Assembly (NCBI RefSeq): GCF_000467125.1
Contig: NZ_BATJ01000002.1
Location: 248,001-312,000 of the forward strand
Length of the DNA: 64,000 nucleotides
Direction: 5' to 3'
Source: Vibrio proteolyticus NBRC 13287
GTDB lineage: Bacteria; Pseudomonadota; Gammaproteobacteria; Enterobacterales; Vibrionaceae
Position 1 is the first letter of the stretch, and each line of letters starts with the position of its first letter. A program made the position numbers and the translations under genes. Positions 19,883 through 28,730 of this stretch are shown here, piece after piece. The notes beneath the pieces were generated by a model. The model did no database searches. It was given only the letters and a program-made list of their open reading frames with translations, and was not told the origin of the DNA.

Positions 19883-20959
19883 ATGTCACGAATGACTCTG
19901 GCACCGGTTGCCATGTTGATTTCAGGTATGCTGTTGGGCGCTGGTAGCGTATCGGCGGAAGAGAAACTGACGGTGGTTTCCTGGGGCGGGGCGTTTACCA
20001 AAAGCCAGGTCGAGGCTTACCATAAGCAGTTTATCGAACACACTGGTGTGGAGATTGTCTCGGAAGATTTCAGTGGCGGTTTAGCCGAGATCAAAGCGCA
20101 GGTCGAAGCCAATAATGTTCGCTGGGATTTGGTGTCGCTCGACAAGCCGGATATTGTTCGCGGCTGCGCTGAAGGTCTGCTTGAGCCAGTTGATCCGTCC
20201 ATCCTGCCTGCGGGAGCTGATGGCACCCCAGCCGAGCAAGATTTTATTCCCGGAGCGATCCATGAATGTGCCGTTAATACCATCGTGGTCTCGACCGTAC
20301 TAGCGGTCAATGAAGACGCTTTCAAAGGCAAAACTATGCCATCCAAACTCACCGACTTGTTTGATATCGACGGCTTCCCGGGGCGCCGGGCATTGCAAAA
20401 GCAGCCGCAGGGAAATCTGGAATGGGCGTTACTGGCGGATGGTGTCGCCCCGGATAAGGTGTATCCGTTACTGGAGACACCGGAGGGCCGGGCCCGCGCG
20501 TTTGCCAAACTCGATACCATCAAACCTTACGTGTTGTGGTGGACCACTGGCGCACAGCCACCACAAATGCTGGCGGATAAAGAGGTGGTGATGGCGTCGG
20601 CATTTAACGGCCGAATTCACAATGCACGTCAGGATGAAGACCAGCCATTTCGCATCATCTGGGATCACCAGATGGGGTACATGAACGGCTGGGCGATTCC
20701 CAAAGGCAGCCGTCATGCCAAATTGGCACGCGACTTTATTGCATTTTCGTCCGGGACGCAGCCGTTGGCAGAGCAAGCGAAGTACGTGGCATACGGACCC
20801 ACTCGAAAATCGTCAGCGGCTTATGTCAGCCCGGCCATTTTAGCCAATCTGCCGACCGCACCAGACAATTTTGCCACCGCGTTTCTGATGAACGACGAAT
20901 GGTGGTCAGATTATGCCGATGAACTGAATGAAGAATTCAACACCTGGTTGCTCAATTAA
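19883..20959 (+). CDS. Periplasmic binding protein of a polyamine/amino-acid-type ABC importer
   Basis: The 358-residue protein has a signal peptide (about 1-25, SVSAEE) and begins EKLTVVSWGGAFTKSQVEAY, the opening of the PotD/SBP_bac_8-type family. It shares the cluster with two PotB/PotC-like permeases and a PotA-like ATPase that come after two enzyme genes. Its substrate is likely hydroxyproline or a related cyclic imino acid, judging only from the surrounding enzymes; putrescine-like ligands remain possible. AAGGAGCAAAAC precedes the ATG. A perfect 8-bp stem-loop follows the stop codon. Confidence 0.85.
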   Translation: MSRMTLAPVAMLISGMLLGAGSVSAEEKLTVVSWGGAFTKSQVEAYHKQFIEHTGVEIVSEDFSGGLAEIKAQVEANNVRWDLVSLDKPDIVRGCAEGLLEPVDPSILPAGADGTPAEQDFIPGAIHECAVNTIVVSTVLAVNEDAFKGKTMPSKLTDLFDIDGFPGRRALQKQPQGNLEWALLADGVAPDKVYPLLETPEGRARAFAKLDTIKPYVLWWTTGAQPPQMLADKEVVMASAFNGRIHNARQDEDQPFRIIWDHQMGYMNGWAIPKGSRHAKLARDFIAFSSGTQPLAEQAKYVAYGPTRKSSAAYVSPAILANLPTAPDNFATAFLMNDEWWSDYADELNEEFNTWLLN

Positions 20960-20975
20960 CCCCAAAACCATCAAT

Positions 20976-20994
20976 GGCGCTGCGATGCAGCGCC
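20976..20994 (+). other. Stem-loop after the binding-protein gene
   Basis: GGCGCTGC pairs perfectly with GCAGCGCC around a GAT loop, 17 bp after the binding-protein stop and directly before the ribosome site of the next gene. There is no T-run, so it is more likely an mRNA 3'-end stabiliser than a terminator. Confidence 0.6.
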
Positions 20995-21005
20995 CGGGAG
21001 GAAAC

Positions 21006-21980
21006 ATGATAACCATTGATGCCAGACAAGTGGCAGACAGCCTGACCATGACTTCACTGATTGAGGTTATGCGTGCCACCTACGCCCGGCCGGCAACCAT
21101 TCCACAGCGTCGGGTGATGCCGCTGGAAGAGGGCGGTTATGACGCCTTTGCATTATTACCTGCGTGGAATGAGGAGTTAATTACCGTCAAAGCCTTTACC
21201 TATCTGCCGCAAAATCCGGCGCAGGGTAAGGAGGTATTGTCATCCAAGTTGTTGGTGTTTCGGCGCGACAATGGGGAACCGCTGGCGCTGGTGGACGGGA
21301 AAGTGCTCACGTACTGGCGCACCGCGGCCGCGTCAGCGCTCGCGGCCGATTACCTGGCCCGCCAGGAGGCGGAGCGGCTATTGATCTGTGGCACTGGAAA
21401 CCTGGCCGCCTACGTGGCCTGGGCCTATGCTGCGGTTCGTCCGCTGAAACAGGTACAGGTGTGGGGACGGGATCGGCACAAGGCTCTGGCTGCCGTAGAC
21501 CGTATCTTGTCCGGCGATGAATATCGTGCTTTGCCACCGGAGCGCCAATTCAGCGTCAGCATGGTTGAAGACATGACGGCTGCGGTGCAGGAAGCCGACA
21601 TCATATCCTGTGTCACAGGGGCTGCTGATCCTCTGTTTGATGGGGCGTGTGTTCGGGCCGGCACCCATGTGGACCTGATCGGCAATCACGACCGGGATAA
21701 GCGCGAGTGCGATACTCAGGCCGTGATTCGTTCCCGGGTTTACGTGGACAGCCGGATCAACGTATTGGCTGAGGCTGGTGATCTGCTGATCCCCATCGAT
21801 GAAGGCGTGTTTGATGCTGGTGATATCTGCGGCGAGCTGCCCGAGTTGTGCGCCGGTACTGTAAATGGTCGTCAGACCACGCAAGAAGTGACGTTATACA
21901 AATCCGTCGGCAGTGCGCTGGCTGACCTGGCCGCGGTGAAGGCGGTATTAAAACATTCGTCCGGTTTGAACGCCGGATAA
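21006..21980 (+). CDS. Ornithine cyclodeaminase / mu-crystallin family reductase
   Basis: The start is the ATG at 21006 (MITIDARQVADSL), preceded by GGGAGGAAAC; the frame also opens upstream at 20928 but overlaps the binding-protein end. The 324-residue protein has the family layout: a substrate half with YDAFALLPAW and VLTYWRTAAASALAADYLA, then a Rossmann segment LLICGTGNLAAYVAWAY. In imino-acid clusters this family includes 1-pyrroline-2-carboxylate reductases, which take the product of D-proline oxidation back to L-proline. That role fits but is not proven; ornithine cyclodeaminase is the main alternative. Confidence 0.85.
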   Translation: MITIDARQVADSLTMTSLIEVMRATYARPATIPQRRVMPLEEGGYDAFALLPAWNEELITVKAFTYLPQNPAQGKEVLSSKLLVFRRDNGEPLALVDGKVLTYWRTAAASALAADYLARQEAERLLICGTGNLAAYVAWAYAAVRPLKQVQVWGRDRHKALAAVDRILSGDEYRALPPERQFSVSMVEDMTAAVQEADIISCVTGAADPLFDGACVRAGTHVDLIGNHDRDKRECDTQAVIRSRVYVDSRINVLAEAGDLLIPIDEGVFDAGDICGELPELCAGTVNGRQTTQEVTLYKSVGSALADLAAVKAVLKHSSGLNAG

Positions 21981-22009
21981 CTCTGAGCATTTTCGCTCGT
22001 CTTGCAAAA

Positions 22010-22025
22010 TTGCATACAATATACA
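22010..22025 (+). promoter_or_regulatory. Shared operator motif, copy 5 (upstream of the deaminase)
   Basis: TTGCATACAATATACA matches the consensus in 14 of 16 positions. It ends only 15 bp before the ATG at 22041, where bound protein would block transcription or initiation. Confidence 0.65.
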
Positions 22026-22040
22026 TATGGAAGAAAACTA

Positions 22041-22955
22041 ATGAACGTAGATTGGAAAGGTGTGTACCCCGCTGTCAGTACTCAGTTTCGTCAGGATCAG
22101 TCGATTGACCTCGATGCTACCCAAACCGTGATCGATAATCAGATCAACGATGGTGTGAACGGCATTATTTGTCTTGGCACCGTGGGAGAGAATTGCGCTC
22201 TTTACCCGGAAGAGAAACGCCAGGTTCTACAGGCCGCTAAAGAAGTGGTGAACGGCCGGGTTCCTTTGATTACCGGAACCGCAGAATCGATCACCGGAGC
22301 CTCAGTGAAATACATGCAGGATGCACTGAATATTGGCATTGACGGTTGCATGGTGATGCCTGCCATGGTGTACCGCACATCAGACAGTGAAACGCTGGCG
22401 TATTATCGCACGCTCGCACAGGCGACGCCGGAGATGCCGATCATGATTTACAACAACCCGGTGGCTTACGGGGTGGATGTGAATCTCGACATCATGGCTC
22501 AGTTGGCTGAACTGGATAACATCGTCGCCGTGAAAGAGTCGACAACGGATACGCGTCGTATTACCGAGCTGTACAACCGTTTTGACGATCGTTTCACAGT
22601 GTTCAGCGGCGTTGATGATATTGCTCTGGAGTCGCTTATGCTGGGCGCCACCGGCTGGATTTCCGGTCTGACCAACGCTTTCCCGGAAGAGTCTGTGGCG
22701 ATCTATAAGCTTGCCAGCCAGGGGCGCTATGCCGAAGCGCTGGAAATCTATCGTTGGTTCCTGCCATTGCTGAAACTGGACACCATTCCGACTTTGGTTC
22801 AGTGCATCAAACTGGCCGAGCAAGTGTGTGGCCGTGGCTCGGAGCAAGTCCGCGCGCCGCGACAACTTCTTCAGGGGGTTGAGCGCCAACAAGTGATTGC
22901 CTTAGTGGAACAGGCTATCGCCACACGTCCGGATCTTTCCAAGTACAACCTATAA
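22041..22955 (+). CDS. DHDPS-family aldolase/deaminase; probable 1-pyrroline-4-hydroxy-2-carboxylate deaminase
   Basis: The start chosen is the ATG at 22041 (MNVDWKGVYPAVSTQF), preceded by GGAAGAAAACTA; an upstream ATG at 22002 would place the operator inside the gene. The 304-residue TIM-barrel protein has the Schiff-base Lys165 (VAVKEST) and Tyr137 (MIYNNP) of the DHDPS/NAL family, and GTVGENCAL in place of the usual GTTGE motif. In hydroxyproline clusters this family removes ammonia from 1-pyrroline-4-hydroxy-2-carboxylate to give 2-oxoglutarate semialdehyde, the substrate of the dehydrogenase at 15855-17381. It completes the pathway. Confidence 0.88.
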   Translation: MNVDWKGVYPAVSTQFRQDQSIDLDATQTVIDNQINDGVNGIICLGTVGENCALYPEEKRQVLQAAKEVVNGRVPLITGTAESITGASVKYMQDALNIGIDGCMVMPAMVYRTSDSETLAYYRTLAQATPEMPIMIYNNPVAYGVDVNLDIMAQLAELDNIVAVKESTTDTRRITELYNRFDDRFTVFSGVDDIALESLMLGATGWISGLTNAFPEESVAIYKLASQGRYAEALEIYRWFLPLLKLDTIPTLVQCIKLAEQVCGRGSEQVRAPRQLLQGVERQQVIALVEQAIATRPDLSKYNL

Positions 22956-22973
22956 GGCGAAATGCCAATGAAT

Positions 22974-22992
22974 GGGGTGCCGCTGGCGCCCC
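22974..22992 (+). other. Stem-loop between deaminase and ABC ATPase genes
   Basis: GGGGTGCC pairs with GGCGCCCC (one G:T pair) around a GCT loop, 18 bp after the deaminase stop, followed by TTTC. It could be a processing or partial termination element within the operon. Confidence 0.5.
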
Positions 22993-23035
22993 TTTCAGAA
23001 AGTCCGACGGTACTGACAACAGGAAGGAAGACGAC

Positions 23036-24181
23036 ATGAACACAACCCAACAAAATTACGTGTGTTTTCAGCACGTACAAAAGACCTACGATGGCAAAAA
23101 CCTGGTGGTCAAAGATTTTAATCTGGATATCGCGCCCGGCGAGTTTGTCACCATGCTGGGGCCGTCCGGGTCCGGAAAAACCACTTGTCTGATGATGTTA
23201 GCGGGGTTTGAAACCGCCACCGGTGGTGAAATCTACATTGATGGTGTGGCGGTCAATCACCTGGCACCGCACAAACGTGATATCGGCATGGTGTTTCAAA
23301 ACTATGCGCTGTTTCCTCACATGACCATCGTGGAAAACCTGGCCTTTCCGCTCAAAGTGCGCAAACTCAGTTCTTCGCAGGTGCATGCAAAAGTGACGCA
23401 GGCACTGGACATGGTGGAGCTGGCACATGTCGCTAACCGCTATCCCAAACAGTTATCTGGGGGTCAGCAGCAACGCGTTGCCCTTGCGCGTGCATTGGTG
23501 TTTGAACCCAAACTGGTATTAATGGATGAGCCACTGGGCGCGCTGGATAAGCAGTTGCGAGAACAGATGCAGATGGAAATCAAACATCTGCATGAAAAAC
23601 TCGGCATCACGATTTTATACGTGACCCACGATCAGACTGAAGCGCTCACCATGTCTGATCGGATTGCGGTCTTTAATGACGGTGCCGTGCAGCAACTGGC
23701 CACACCCACCGAGCTGTATGAATCACCGAGCAACGCGTTTGTCGCGCAGTTCATTGGTGAAAATAATCAGCTGTGTGCGACGGTCGAGCAGCTTCAGGGC
23801 GATGTATGCACGGTGTCTGCGGGGGATTACCGGCTTCGTGCGCGTCGGGTGTGCGTTGACACGCCGGGGCAGGAGACCGTTTTGTCAGTCCGGCCGGAAA
23901 AAATTTCCATTCAGCCAGAGCGTGATGGTTGTGACAATCTGGTCGAAGGATGTCTGCGCGAGCAGATCTATCATGGGGATCACTATCGGTTGGTGGTTGA
24001 AGTCGCTTCTCTGGGTGTGCTGGTGTTGAAAGTGCCCAATAATACCCGTGATACGCAGCCGCTTATCCCCGGACACATTTGCCGTATTGGCTGGCACAGT
24101 CAGGACTGTCACGCGCTGGATTGCGCCAGTCTGGATAAACCTCAACAGGTACGAAGTCTGGCTCAGGAGGTGGCGGCATGA
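23036..24181 (+). CDS. ABC importer ATPase, PotA-like
   Basis: The 381-residue ATPase has Walker A GPSGSGKTT, the Q-loop FQNYALFPHM, the signature LSGGQQQR and Walker B LVLMDEPLGALD. A C-terminal TOBE-type domain (about residues 285-360, SVRPEKISI onward) is typical of polyamine and amino-acid importers. It energises the permeases encoded next and overlaps the first permease by 4 bp (ATGA), a sign of translational coupling. AGGAAGGAAGACGAC precedes the ATG. Confidence 0.9.
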   Translation: MNTTQQNYVCFQHVQKTYDGKNLVVKDFNLDIAPGEFVTMLGPSGSGKTTCLMMLAGFETATGGEIYIDGVAVNHLAPHKRDIGMVFQNYALFPHMTIVENLAFPLKVRKLSSSQVHAKVTQALDMVELAHVANRYPKQLSGGQQQRVALARALVFEPKLVLMDEPLGALDKQLREQMQMEIKHLHEKLGITILYVTHDQTEALTMSDRIAVFNDGAVQQLATPTELYESPSNAFVAQFIGENNQLCATVEQLQGDVCTVSAGDYRLRARRVCVDTPGQETVLSVRPEKISIQPERDGCDNLVEGCLREQIYHGDHYRLVVEVASLGVLVLKVPNNTRDTQPLIPGHICRIGWHSQDCHALDCASLDKPQQVRSLAQEVAA

Positions 24182-25458
24182 GTCGCGAGTTGACCACGCT
24201 AAGATCGGTAGCGGCCATCGGCCAGCCGATCTCTGAACATCAGCCTGATCTGGGCCGCCAGTTGCAACGTGCTGAACGTCGCAAGCAGATCCGCTCTCTT
24301 CTTCTGACCCTCCCTTTGGTCTGCTTTATTCTGGTGACGTTTGCGTTTCCGATTGTGGAAATGCTGTATCGCAGCGTCGACAATCAGGAACTTCCCGGTG
24401 CGTTCCCGCAGACCATGACGTCTTTACAACACTGGTCCTATCAAGGGCTACCGCAAGACACAACGGTCGTCGCACTGGCGAACGAGTTGCAGGCACATTA
24501 TCAGGATAAAACCTTGCCCAAGCTGGCTAACCGGATGAACGTCGAAGTGTCCGGCATGCGTTCTTTGTTGATGAAAACTGGACGAAAGCTCTCTGCCGCT
24601 AGTGACTTGCCCGCATCTGTCGCTGAGCTGGCCGCTGTGGATAGGCGGTGGTCCCAGCCTCGTTACTGGTCGGCATTCAAGAACCTCAGCTCAGTGTATA
24701 CCGCCAACCATTACCTGGCAGCGCTCGATTACAAGGTTGACGATCAAGGGAACGTGGTCGACCAGCCGCCTTCGCGTCAGATTTATCTGGAACTGTTCTA
24801 CAAAACCTTCTGGATGTCGCTGACGATCACCGTGATTTGCTTATTGCTGTCCTACCCACTGGCCTACCTGCTCGCCAATCTGCCGGATCGGAAAGCCAAC
24901 CTGTTGATGATTGTGGTGCTGTTGCCATTTTGGACCTCTTTGCTGGTGCGCACGACCTCCTGGATCGTGCTATTGCAAAATCAGGGAGTGATCAATGATT
25001 TGCTGATTTGGAGTGGCCTCACCAGCGAACGGATTCAGATGATCCACAACACCTTCGGTACCATAGTATCCATGGTGCATATTTTGTTGCCGTTCATGAT
25101 TTTGCCACTGTATAGCGTAATGAAAGGCATCAGCCCGAGCTATTTTCGCGCGGCTCGTTCGCTGGGCGCAACACCGCTGCTGGCGTTTGTTCGTGTCTAC
25201 ATGCCACTGACGCTGCCTGGTATTGGTGCAGGCGCTCTGTTGACCTTTATTTTGTCTATCGGCTTTTACATCACACCGGCGTTGGTGGGGGGGCGCAGTG
25301 GCCAGATGATTTCCAATATGATTGCTTACCATATGCAGACTTCACTCAACTGGGGAATGGCCGCGGCTTTGGGCGGTTTACTACTGTTGGTGGTGTTGCT
25401 GCTTTTTTATCTGTTTAACCGTTTGGTCGGGATAAACAATCTTAAAGTGGGAGGCTAA
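24178..25458 (+). CDS. ABC importer permease, PotB-like, with large periplasmic insertion
   Basis: The 426-residue membrane protein is longer than ordinary PotB (about 280-300). After the first membrane helix (about residues 41-65) there is a periplasmic segment of some 150 residues (DNQELPGAFPQT... to PSRQIYLELFYKTFW) before the five-helix permease core. The core has the EAA-type loop (AARSLGATPLLAFVRVYMPLTLPG). The insertion could contact the binding protein or substrate. The gene overlaps the ATPase gene by 4 bp and is 3 bp before the second permease gene. Confidence 0.87.
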   Translation: MSRELTTLRSVAAIGQPISEHQPDLGRQLQRAERRKQIRSLLLTLPLVCFILVTFAFPIVEMLYRSVDNQELPGAFPQTMTSLQHWSYQGLPQDTTVVALANELQAHYQDKTLPKLANRMNVEVSGMRSLLMKTGRKLSAASDLPASVAELAAVDRRWSQPRYWSAFKNLSSVYTANHYLAALDYKVDDQGNVVDQPPSRQIYLELFYKTFWMSLTITVICLLLSYPLAYLLANLPDRKANLLMIVVLLPFWTSLLVRTTSWIVLLQNQGVINDLLIWSGLTSERIQMIHNTFGTIVSMVHILLPFMILPLYSVMKGISPSYFRAARSLGATPLLAFVRVYMPLTLPGIGAGALLTFILSIGFYITPALVGGRSGQMISNMIAYHMQTSLNWGMAAALGGLLLLVVLLLFYLFNRLVGINNLKVGG

Positions 25459-25461
25459 GAG

Positions 25462-26310
25462 ATGACGTTACCTACCTATGCCAGCGCCACGGAGCGCGTT
25501 GTCTATTACATCTATTTGCTGTTTTGTGCCGCAGTGTTGCTGTTTTTGATTACGCCGATTTTGATCATTGTACCGCTGTCGTTCAATGCCACACCTTACT
25601 TTACGTTTACCGAGGGGATGCTGAATTTAGATCCCGACGCCTACTCATTGCGCTGGTACCAGGCCATGTTGACCAGTGAGCAGTGGTTGCTGGCGCTGAA
25701 AAACAGCACTTTCATTGCCTTGGCGGCTACCTTGATTGCAACGGTACTGGGCACTCTGGCGGCCATGGGTCTGGCCAACAGCCGTCTGCCACTGCGTAAT
25801 ACCATCCTGGCGTTGTTGATTTCTCCCATGATTGTGCCGCTCATTATCTCCGCCGCAGCGATGTACTTCTTTTATACCCGGCTGGGTATTTCTCAGACAT
25901 TCGTCGGAATTATTCTGGCGCATGCCGCGCTCGGTACGCCATTTGTGGTCATCACGGTGACCGCGACCTTAAGTGGCTTTGACCACACACTGGTCAAAGC
26001 CGGATACAGCCTGGGAGCTGGGCCGGTATACACCTTCCGTCACGTGACGTTACCTCTGATTCGGCCGGGAATGATATCCGGTGCTCTGTTTGCGTTTGGT
26101 ACGTCGTTTGATGAGGTGGTGGTGGCCCTGTTTCTCACTGGTGCTGAGCAGAAAACGGTGCCACGACAAATGTGGTCAGGGATCCGGGAGCAGATCAGCC
26201 CAACCATTCTGGCGGTGGCCAGTATGTTGATTCTGATGTCGGTATTATTGCTGGTTACCCTGGAATTGCTGCGTCGGCGCAACGCCAGAATACGGGGAGT
26301 TGCGGAATAA
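25462..26310 (+). CDS. ABC importer permease, PotC-like
   Basis: The 282-residue inner-membrane protein has six predicted helices and the EAA-type loop (KAGYSLGAGPVYTFRHVTLPLIRPG), as in PotC. It is the last gene of the importer set and of the hydroxyproline cluster, followed about 60 bp later by a strong terminator. The first helices (VYYIYLLFCAAVLLFLITPILIIVPLS) lie at the N-terminus without a cleavable signal. Confidence 0.9.
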   Translation: MTLPTYASATERVVYYIYLLFCAAVLLFLITPILIIVPLSFNATPYFTFTEGMLNLDPDAYSLRWYQAMLTSEQWLLALKNSTFIALAATLIATVLGTLAAMGLANSRLPLRNTILALLISPMIVPLIISAAAMYFFYTRLGISQTFVGIILAHAALGTPFVVITVTATLSGFDHTLVKAGYSLGAGPVYTFRHVTLPLIRPGMISGALFAFGTSFDEVVVALFLTGAEQKTVPRQMWSGIREQISPTILAVASMLILMSVLLLVTLELLRRRNARIRGVAE

Positions 26311-26372
26311 TTTCGGGGTCGTCAGCGTAAGGTGACCACGTCCAGGATACCCACAATGCATTGCTTGGCCTC

Positions 26373-26404
26373 AAGCGCCCCTGGTGACTCGGGGCGCTTT
26401 TTCT
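26373..26404 (+). terminator. Rho-independent terminator of the hydroxyproline/ABC cluster
   Basis: AAGCGCCCC pairs with GGGGCGCTT around a 9-nt loop, followed by TTTTC. It separates the importer from the convergent lipoprotein gene. Confidence 0.87.
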
Positions 26405-26408
26405 ATAT

Positions 26409-27503
26409 TTAATGTCGCTGGTTGATCCACTCGTAGGCAGCACGGTGCGGCGACGGCTCATCGGCCAAATCCAGATAAGGGGTGATGCCCGATTGGCCCA
26501 GACGCTCTCCGTTGAGGTTAAGTAGCCAGTAGTCCGGTGTGGTGCCGGACGCTACCGGTTCAAGGTCGCGTCCTTGTGTAGTCTCGCCAAGATGCACAAC
26601 CTGTGGCAACAAAGTCATGGCCAGCGTTAATGCTTCTGCGGCGCCAGCAGTATTGCCGTTTGTAATCAGGTAAATGTTGGTCTGTTCGAGACGAGACGCT
26701 GCCGGCGTGACGTTCACGGTGTACACGTTACCTTGGCCGCTTTCCAGGCTGAATACCGGCAATGTGGTATCAAAAAAGCGCTCAGCCACGCGTTGTGCAG
26801 TCAGATATGAGCCACCTTGACTACCGCTCAGATCGACTACAATGGCATCGCTGTCGGACAGCGCATTCACCATACTGTCTAGCTGTTGATTGATGTGATC
26901 CCGGCTTTGCTGATCAAGATGATGCACCTGAACAATACCAAGATTTTGTTCAGTTTTTCCCCATGAAAGCATAGGCGCATCGCTTGCCGCTGGCGTTAAG
27001 GTGTGATTGAGAAGATAGGATTCAACCACGGCTTGCGAGGCTACTGTGTCGGACAGGAACACGGACGACGAACGGGATTGATGACGGACCGTGGCTGCAG
27101 ACGAGGCATTCTCTGTCGCTGCGTTGACCACTACTTTGACGGTGTCTGAATTGTCACGGCCGGCTGAATCTTCGGCCCAGAGCTTGAAGATGTAGGTGCC
27201 CGCCATAGTGACATTGAGTACGGTGGCATCTTCGCGATCGTTGTCAAGAATAGTGACGGGCTGAGGGCCGGAATCAAGACTCCAACGAATTTTTTCAATG
27301 TCGAACGCTTCCAGGTGACTTTTGACTTTCCCATCAAGGGTTATCTGCTCGAGGGGGAGAGTTAACAGTTGATCACGTCCGGCGTTCACGGTCGGTTTGG
27401 TCAGTTTTTTCGCATCACTGGAGCCGGAATCGCAGCCGGAGAGCAGTGCCAGAGCCAGTACGGTTCCGGCCATCAACTGACGCTGAAAAGGAATAGATGT
27501 CAT
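26409..27503 (-). CDS. Lipoprotein with PKD-like domain and S41-peptidase-like domain, nucleophile apparently missing
   Basis: The 364-residue protein has a lipobox LLSGC (Cys24). Residues about 37-127 look like a PKD/K319-type beta-sandwich (NAGRDQLLTLP, DGK, AGTYIFKLWAEDSAGRDNSDTVKVVV). Residues about 190-350 resemble the core of S41 C-terminal/tricorn-type proteases: IVVDLSGSQGG (221-231), then TNGNTAGAAEAL (281-292). In that family the catalytic serine sits in a TxSAxE-like position; here Gly287 occupies it, so the domain is probably a binding rather than a cleaving module. It is likely anchored in the envelope. It may be the regulon partner of the DUF2860 gene just upstream, since both have 10-bp tandem repeats ahead of them. 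Confidence 0.78.
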   Translation of the reverse strand: MTSIPFQRQLMAGTVLALALLSGCDSGSSDAKKLTKPTVNAGRDQLLTLPLEQITLDGKVKSHLEAFDIEKIRWSLDSGPQPVTILDNDREDATVLNVTMAGTYIFKLWAEDSAGRDNSDTVKVVVNAATENASSAATVRHQSRSSSVFLSDTVASQAVVESYLLNHTLTPAASDAPMLSWGKTEQNLGIVQVHHLDQQSRDHINQQLDSMVNALSDSDAIVVDLSGSQGGSYLTAQRVAERFFDTTLPVFSLESGQGNVYTVNVTPAASRLEQTNIYLITNGNTAGAAEALTLAMTLLPQVVHLGETTQGRDLEPVASGTTPDYWLLNLNGERLGQSGITPYLDLADEPSPHRAAYEWINQRH

Positions 27504-27575
27504 AGGTGCCTCGTTAATAGTTTGTTGTATTGACTACAGGGTAAGGGAGCGCCCAAGAACACGCTGTGGCGATAG

Positions 27576-27603
27576 TTTGACCGTATGTGACGCTTTGTGA
27601 CCA
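27576..27603 (-). promoter_or_regulatory. Tandem 10-bp repeats upstream of the S41-like lipoprotein gene
   Basis: TTTGACCGTA, TGTGACGCTT and TGTGACCA follow each other at exact 10-bp spacing, with TTGAC/GTGAC in phase. Spacing of one helical turn is what OmpR/RstA-type regulators use. The site ends about 73 bp before the lipoprotein start at 27503. Confidence 0.6.
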
Positions 27604-27625
27604 CCTCACACACGGTCTGTGATGC

Positions 27626-28636
27626 TCAGAAGCGATAACCGATCCCGGCAGACAGGTAATAGCCCTGACTTTGGTAGAAACGAATATCGCTGTCGGTTTG
27701 CTCTGCTGAGCTGAGCAGGTTGAGGTAGGCATTTTGCCAGCCAAATGGTGCGTGATAGAGATAGAGCAAACTGGCGCTCCATTGGGTCGCATCGCGTTCC
27801 TGACCGAACACGGGATGGTGGTTTTGATAGTCCTGATCGGAGTAGCGGAGTACCGTATTGAGGCTGTGGCGACCGAAGTCCATATTGAGACCGAGCTGAT
27901 AGCCCCAGGCGTTGAAGTCATTTGCATCCCCCTCGGCCTGACGGAATGTGTAGTTGAGCCTTGGCAGCAGAGTTATCTGACGACTGAGCGGGATCGGGAA
28001 CTCAATCGCTGCCTGATGATAGTCGCTGTCACGCACCAGGGCTTTACGTTCAGATGACGAAATCAACAGGCTGTTTCCTGAGTCCTCGTCATCCAGTTGG
28101 TAGTCGACATAGGCGTAACGGAAAGTGAGTGGAATAAACGCCGGCGAAAACGCGATGCGGCCACCGTGCGTGGAAACATCCGTGGCGTCACGCTCTGCGT
28201 TGGTGAGAAACGGATCGCGCCAGGTTTCACTGACTCCGGGGAGTTTGGGAAAGTACGCTACTGTCAGCGTACCGAAACGGCCAAGGCGTTGAGTGATCCC
28301 TGCTTCTGCCTGCAACTGACCCTCAATGACCTGATCTTTACTCTGGCCAATAAAAAACTGGGTGCTACCACTGGCGGTGGTGTAGTGCAGCCGCCCTAAC
28401 GGAATAGCTTGGTACTGCGTTACCGCCTGACCGCGATTGTTCAGATCTTTCGTAATGGCGTTGTCATCATCGGTGTTAAACTGAGAGCGTTGATGGATCA
28501 CAAAGCCGTTGGCACTGATGGTGCCGCCCCAGCCTGGTGTCATGTCTTCTTCGGGGGAAGGGCGGGCGTTAACACCCGCGCAGAGCAGCCCAAGGGTCGG
28601 GGCCAGCCAAAGTGCAACTTTCATGGTTTTCCTCAC
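27626..28636 (-). CDS. Outer membrane beta-barrel protein, DUF2860-like
   Basis: The 336-residue protein has a signal peptide (about 1-24, GVNA) and a mature part made of alternating amphipathic strands with aromatic belts (FRYAYVDYQL, LNTVLRYSD, ASLLYLYHA). It ends in the outer-membrane signature GIGYRF with C-terminal Phe. It resembles the DUF2860 family common in vibrios; function is unknown, perhaps a porin or a barrel that replaces one. It lies immediately downstream of the rstA/rstB-like pair and has its own tandem-repeat site. Confidence 0.8.
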   Translation of the reverse strand: MRKTMKVALWLAPTLGLLCAGVNARPSPEEDMTPGWGGTISANGFVIHQRSQFNTDDDNAITKDLNNRGQAVTQYQAIPLGRLHYTTASGSTQFFIGQSKDQVIEGQLQAEAGITQRLGRFGTLTVAYFPKLPGVSETWRDPFLTNAERDATDVSTHGGRIAFSPAFIPLTFRYAYVDYQLDDEDSGNSLLISSSERKALVRDSDYHQAAIEFPIPLSRQITLLPRLNYTFRQAEGDANDFNAWGYQLGLNMDFGRHSLNTVLRYSDQDYQNHHPVFGQERDATQWSASLLYLYHAPFGWQNAYLNLLSSAEQTDSDIRFYQSQGYYLSAGIGYRF

Positions 28637-28694
28637 AAGTTAGTGTGTCAGGTACCATGCTAAGCGGCTGAGTGGGAATCAACAGACCAACTGT

Positions 28695-28719
28695 GGGACA
28701 CATTGTGACCAAGTTGGAC
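28695..28719 (-). promoter_or_regulatory. Tandem 10-bp repeats upstream of the DUF2860 gene
   Basis: GGGAC, GTGAC and TGGAC lie at 28695, 28705 and 28715, exactly 10 bp apart, and the middle copy shares TTGTGACCA with the other two sites of this block. The array is 58-83 bp before the ATG at 28636. Confidence 0.6.
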
Positions 28720-28730
28720 ACCACCATATA

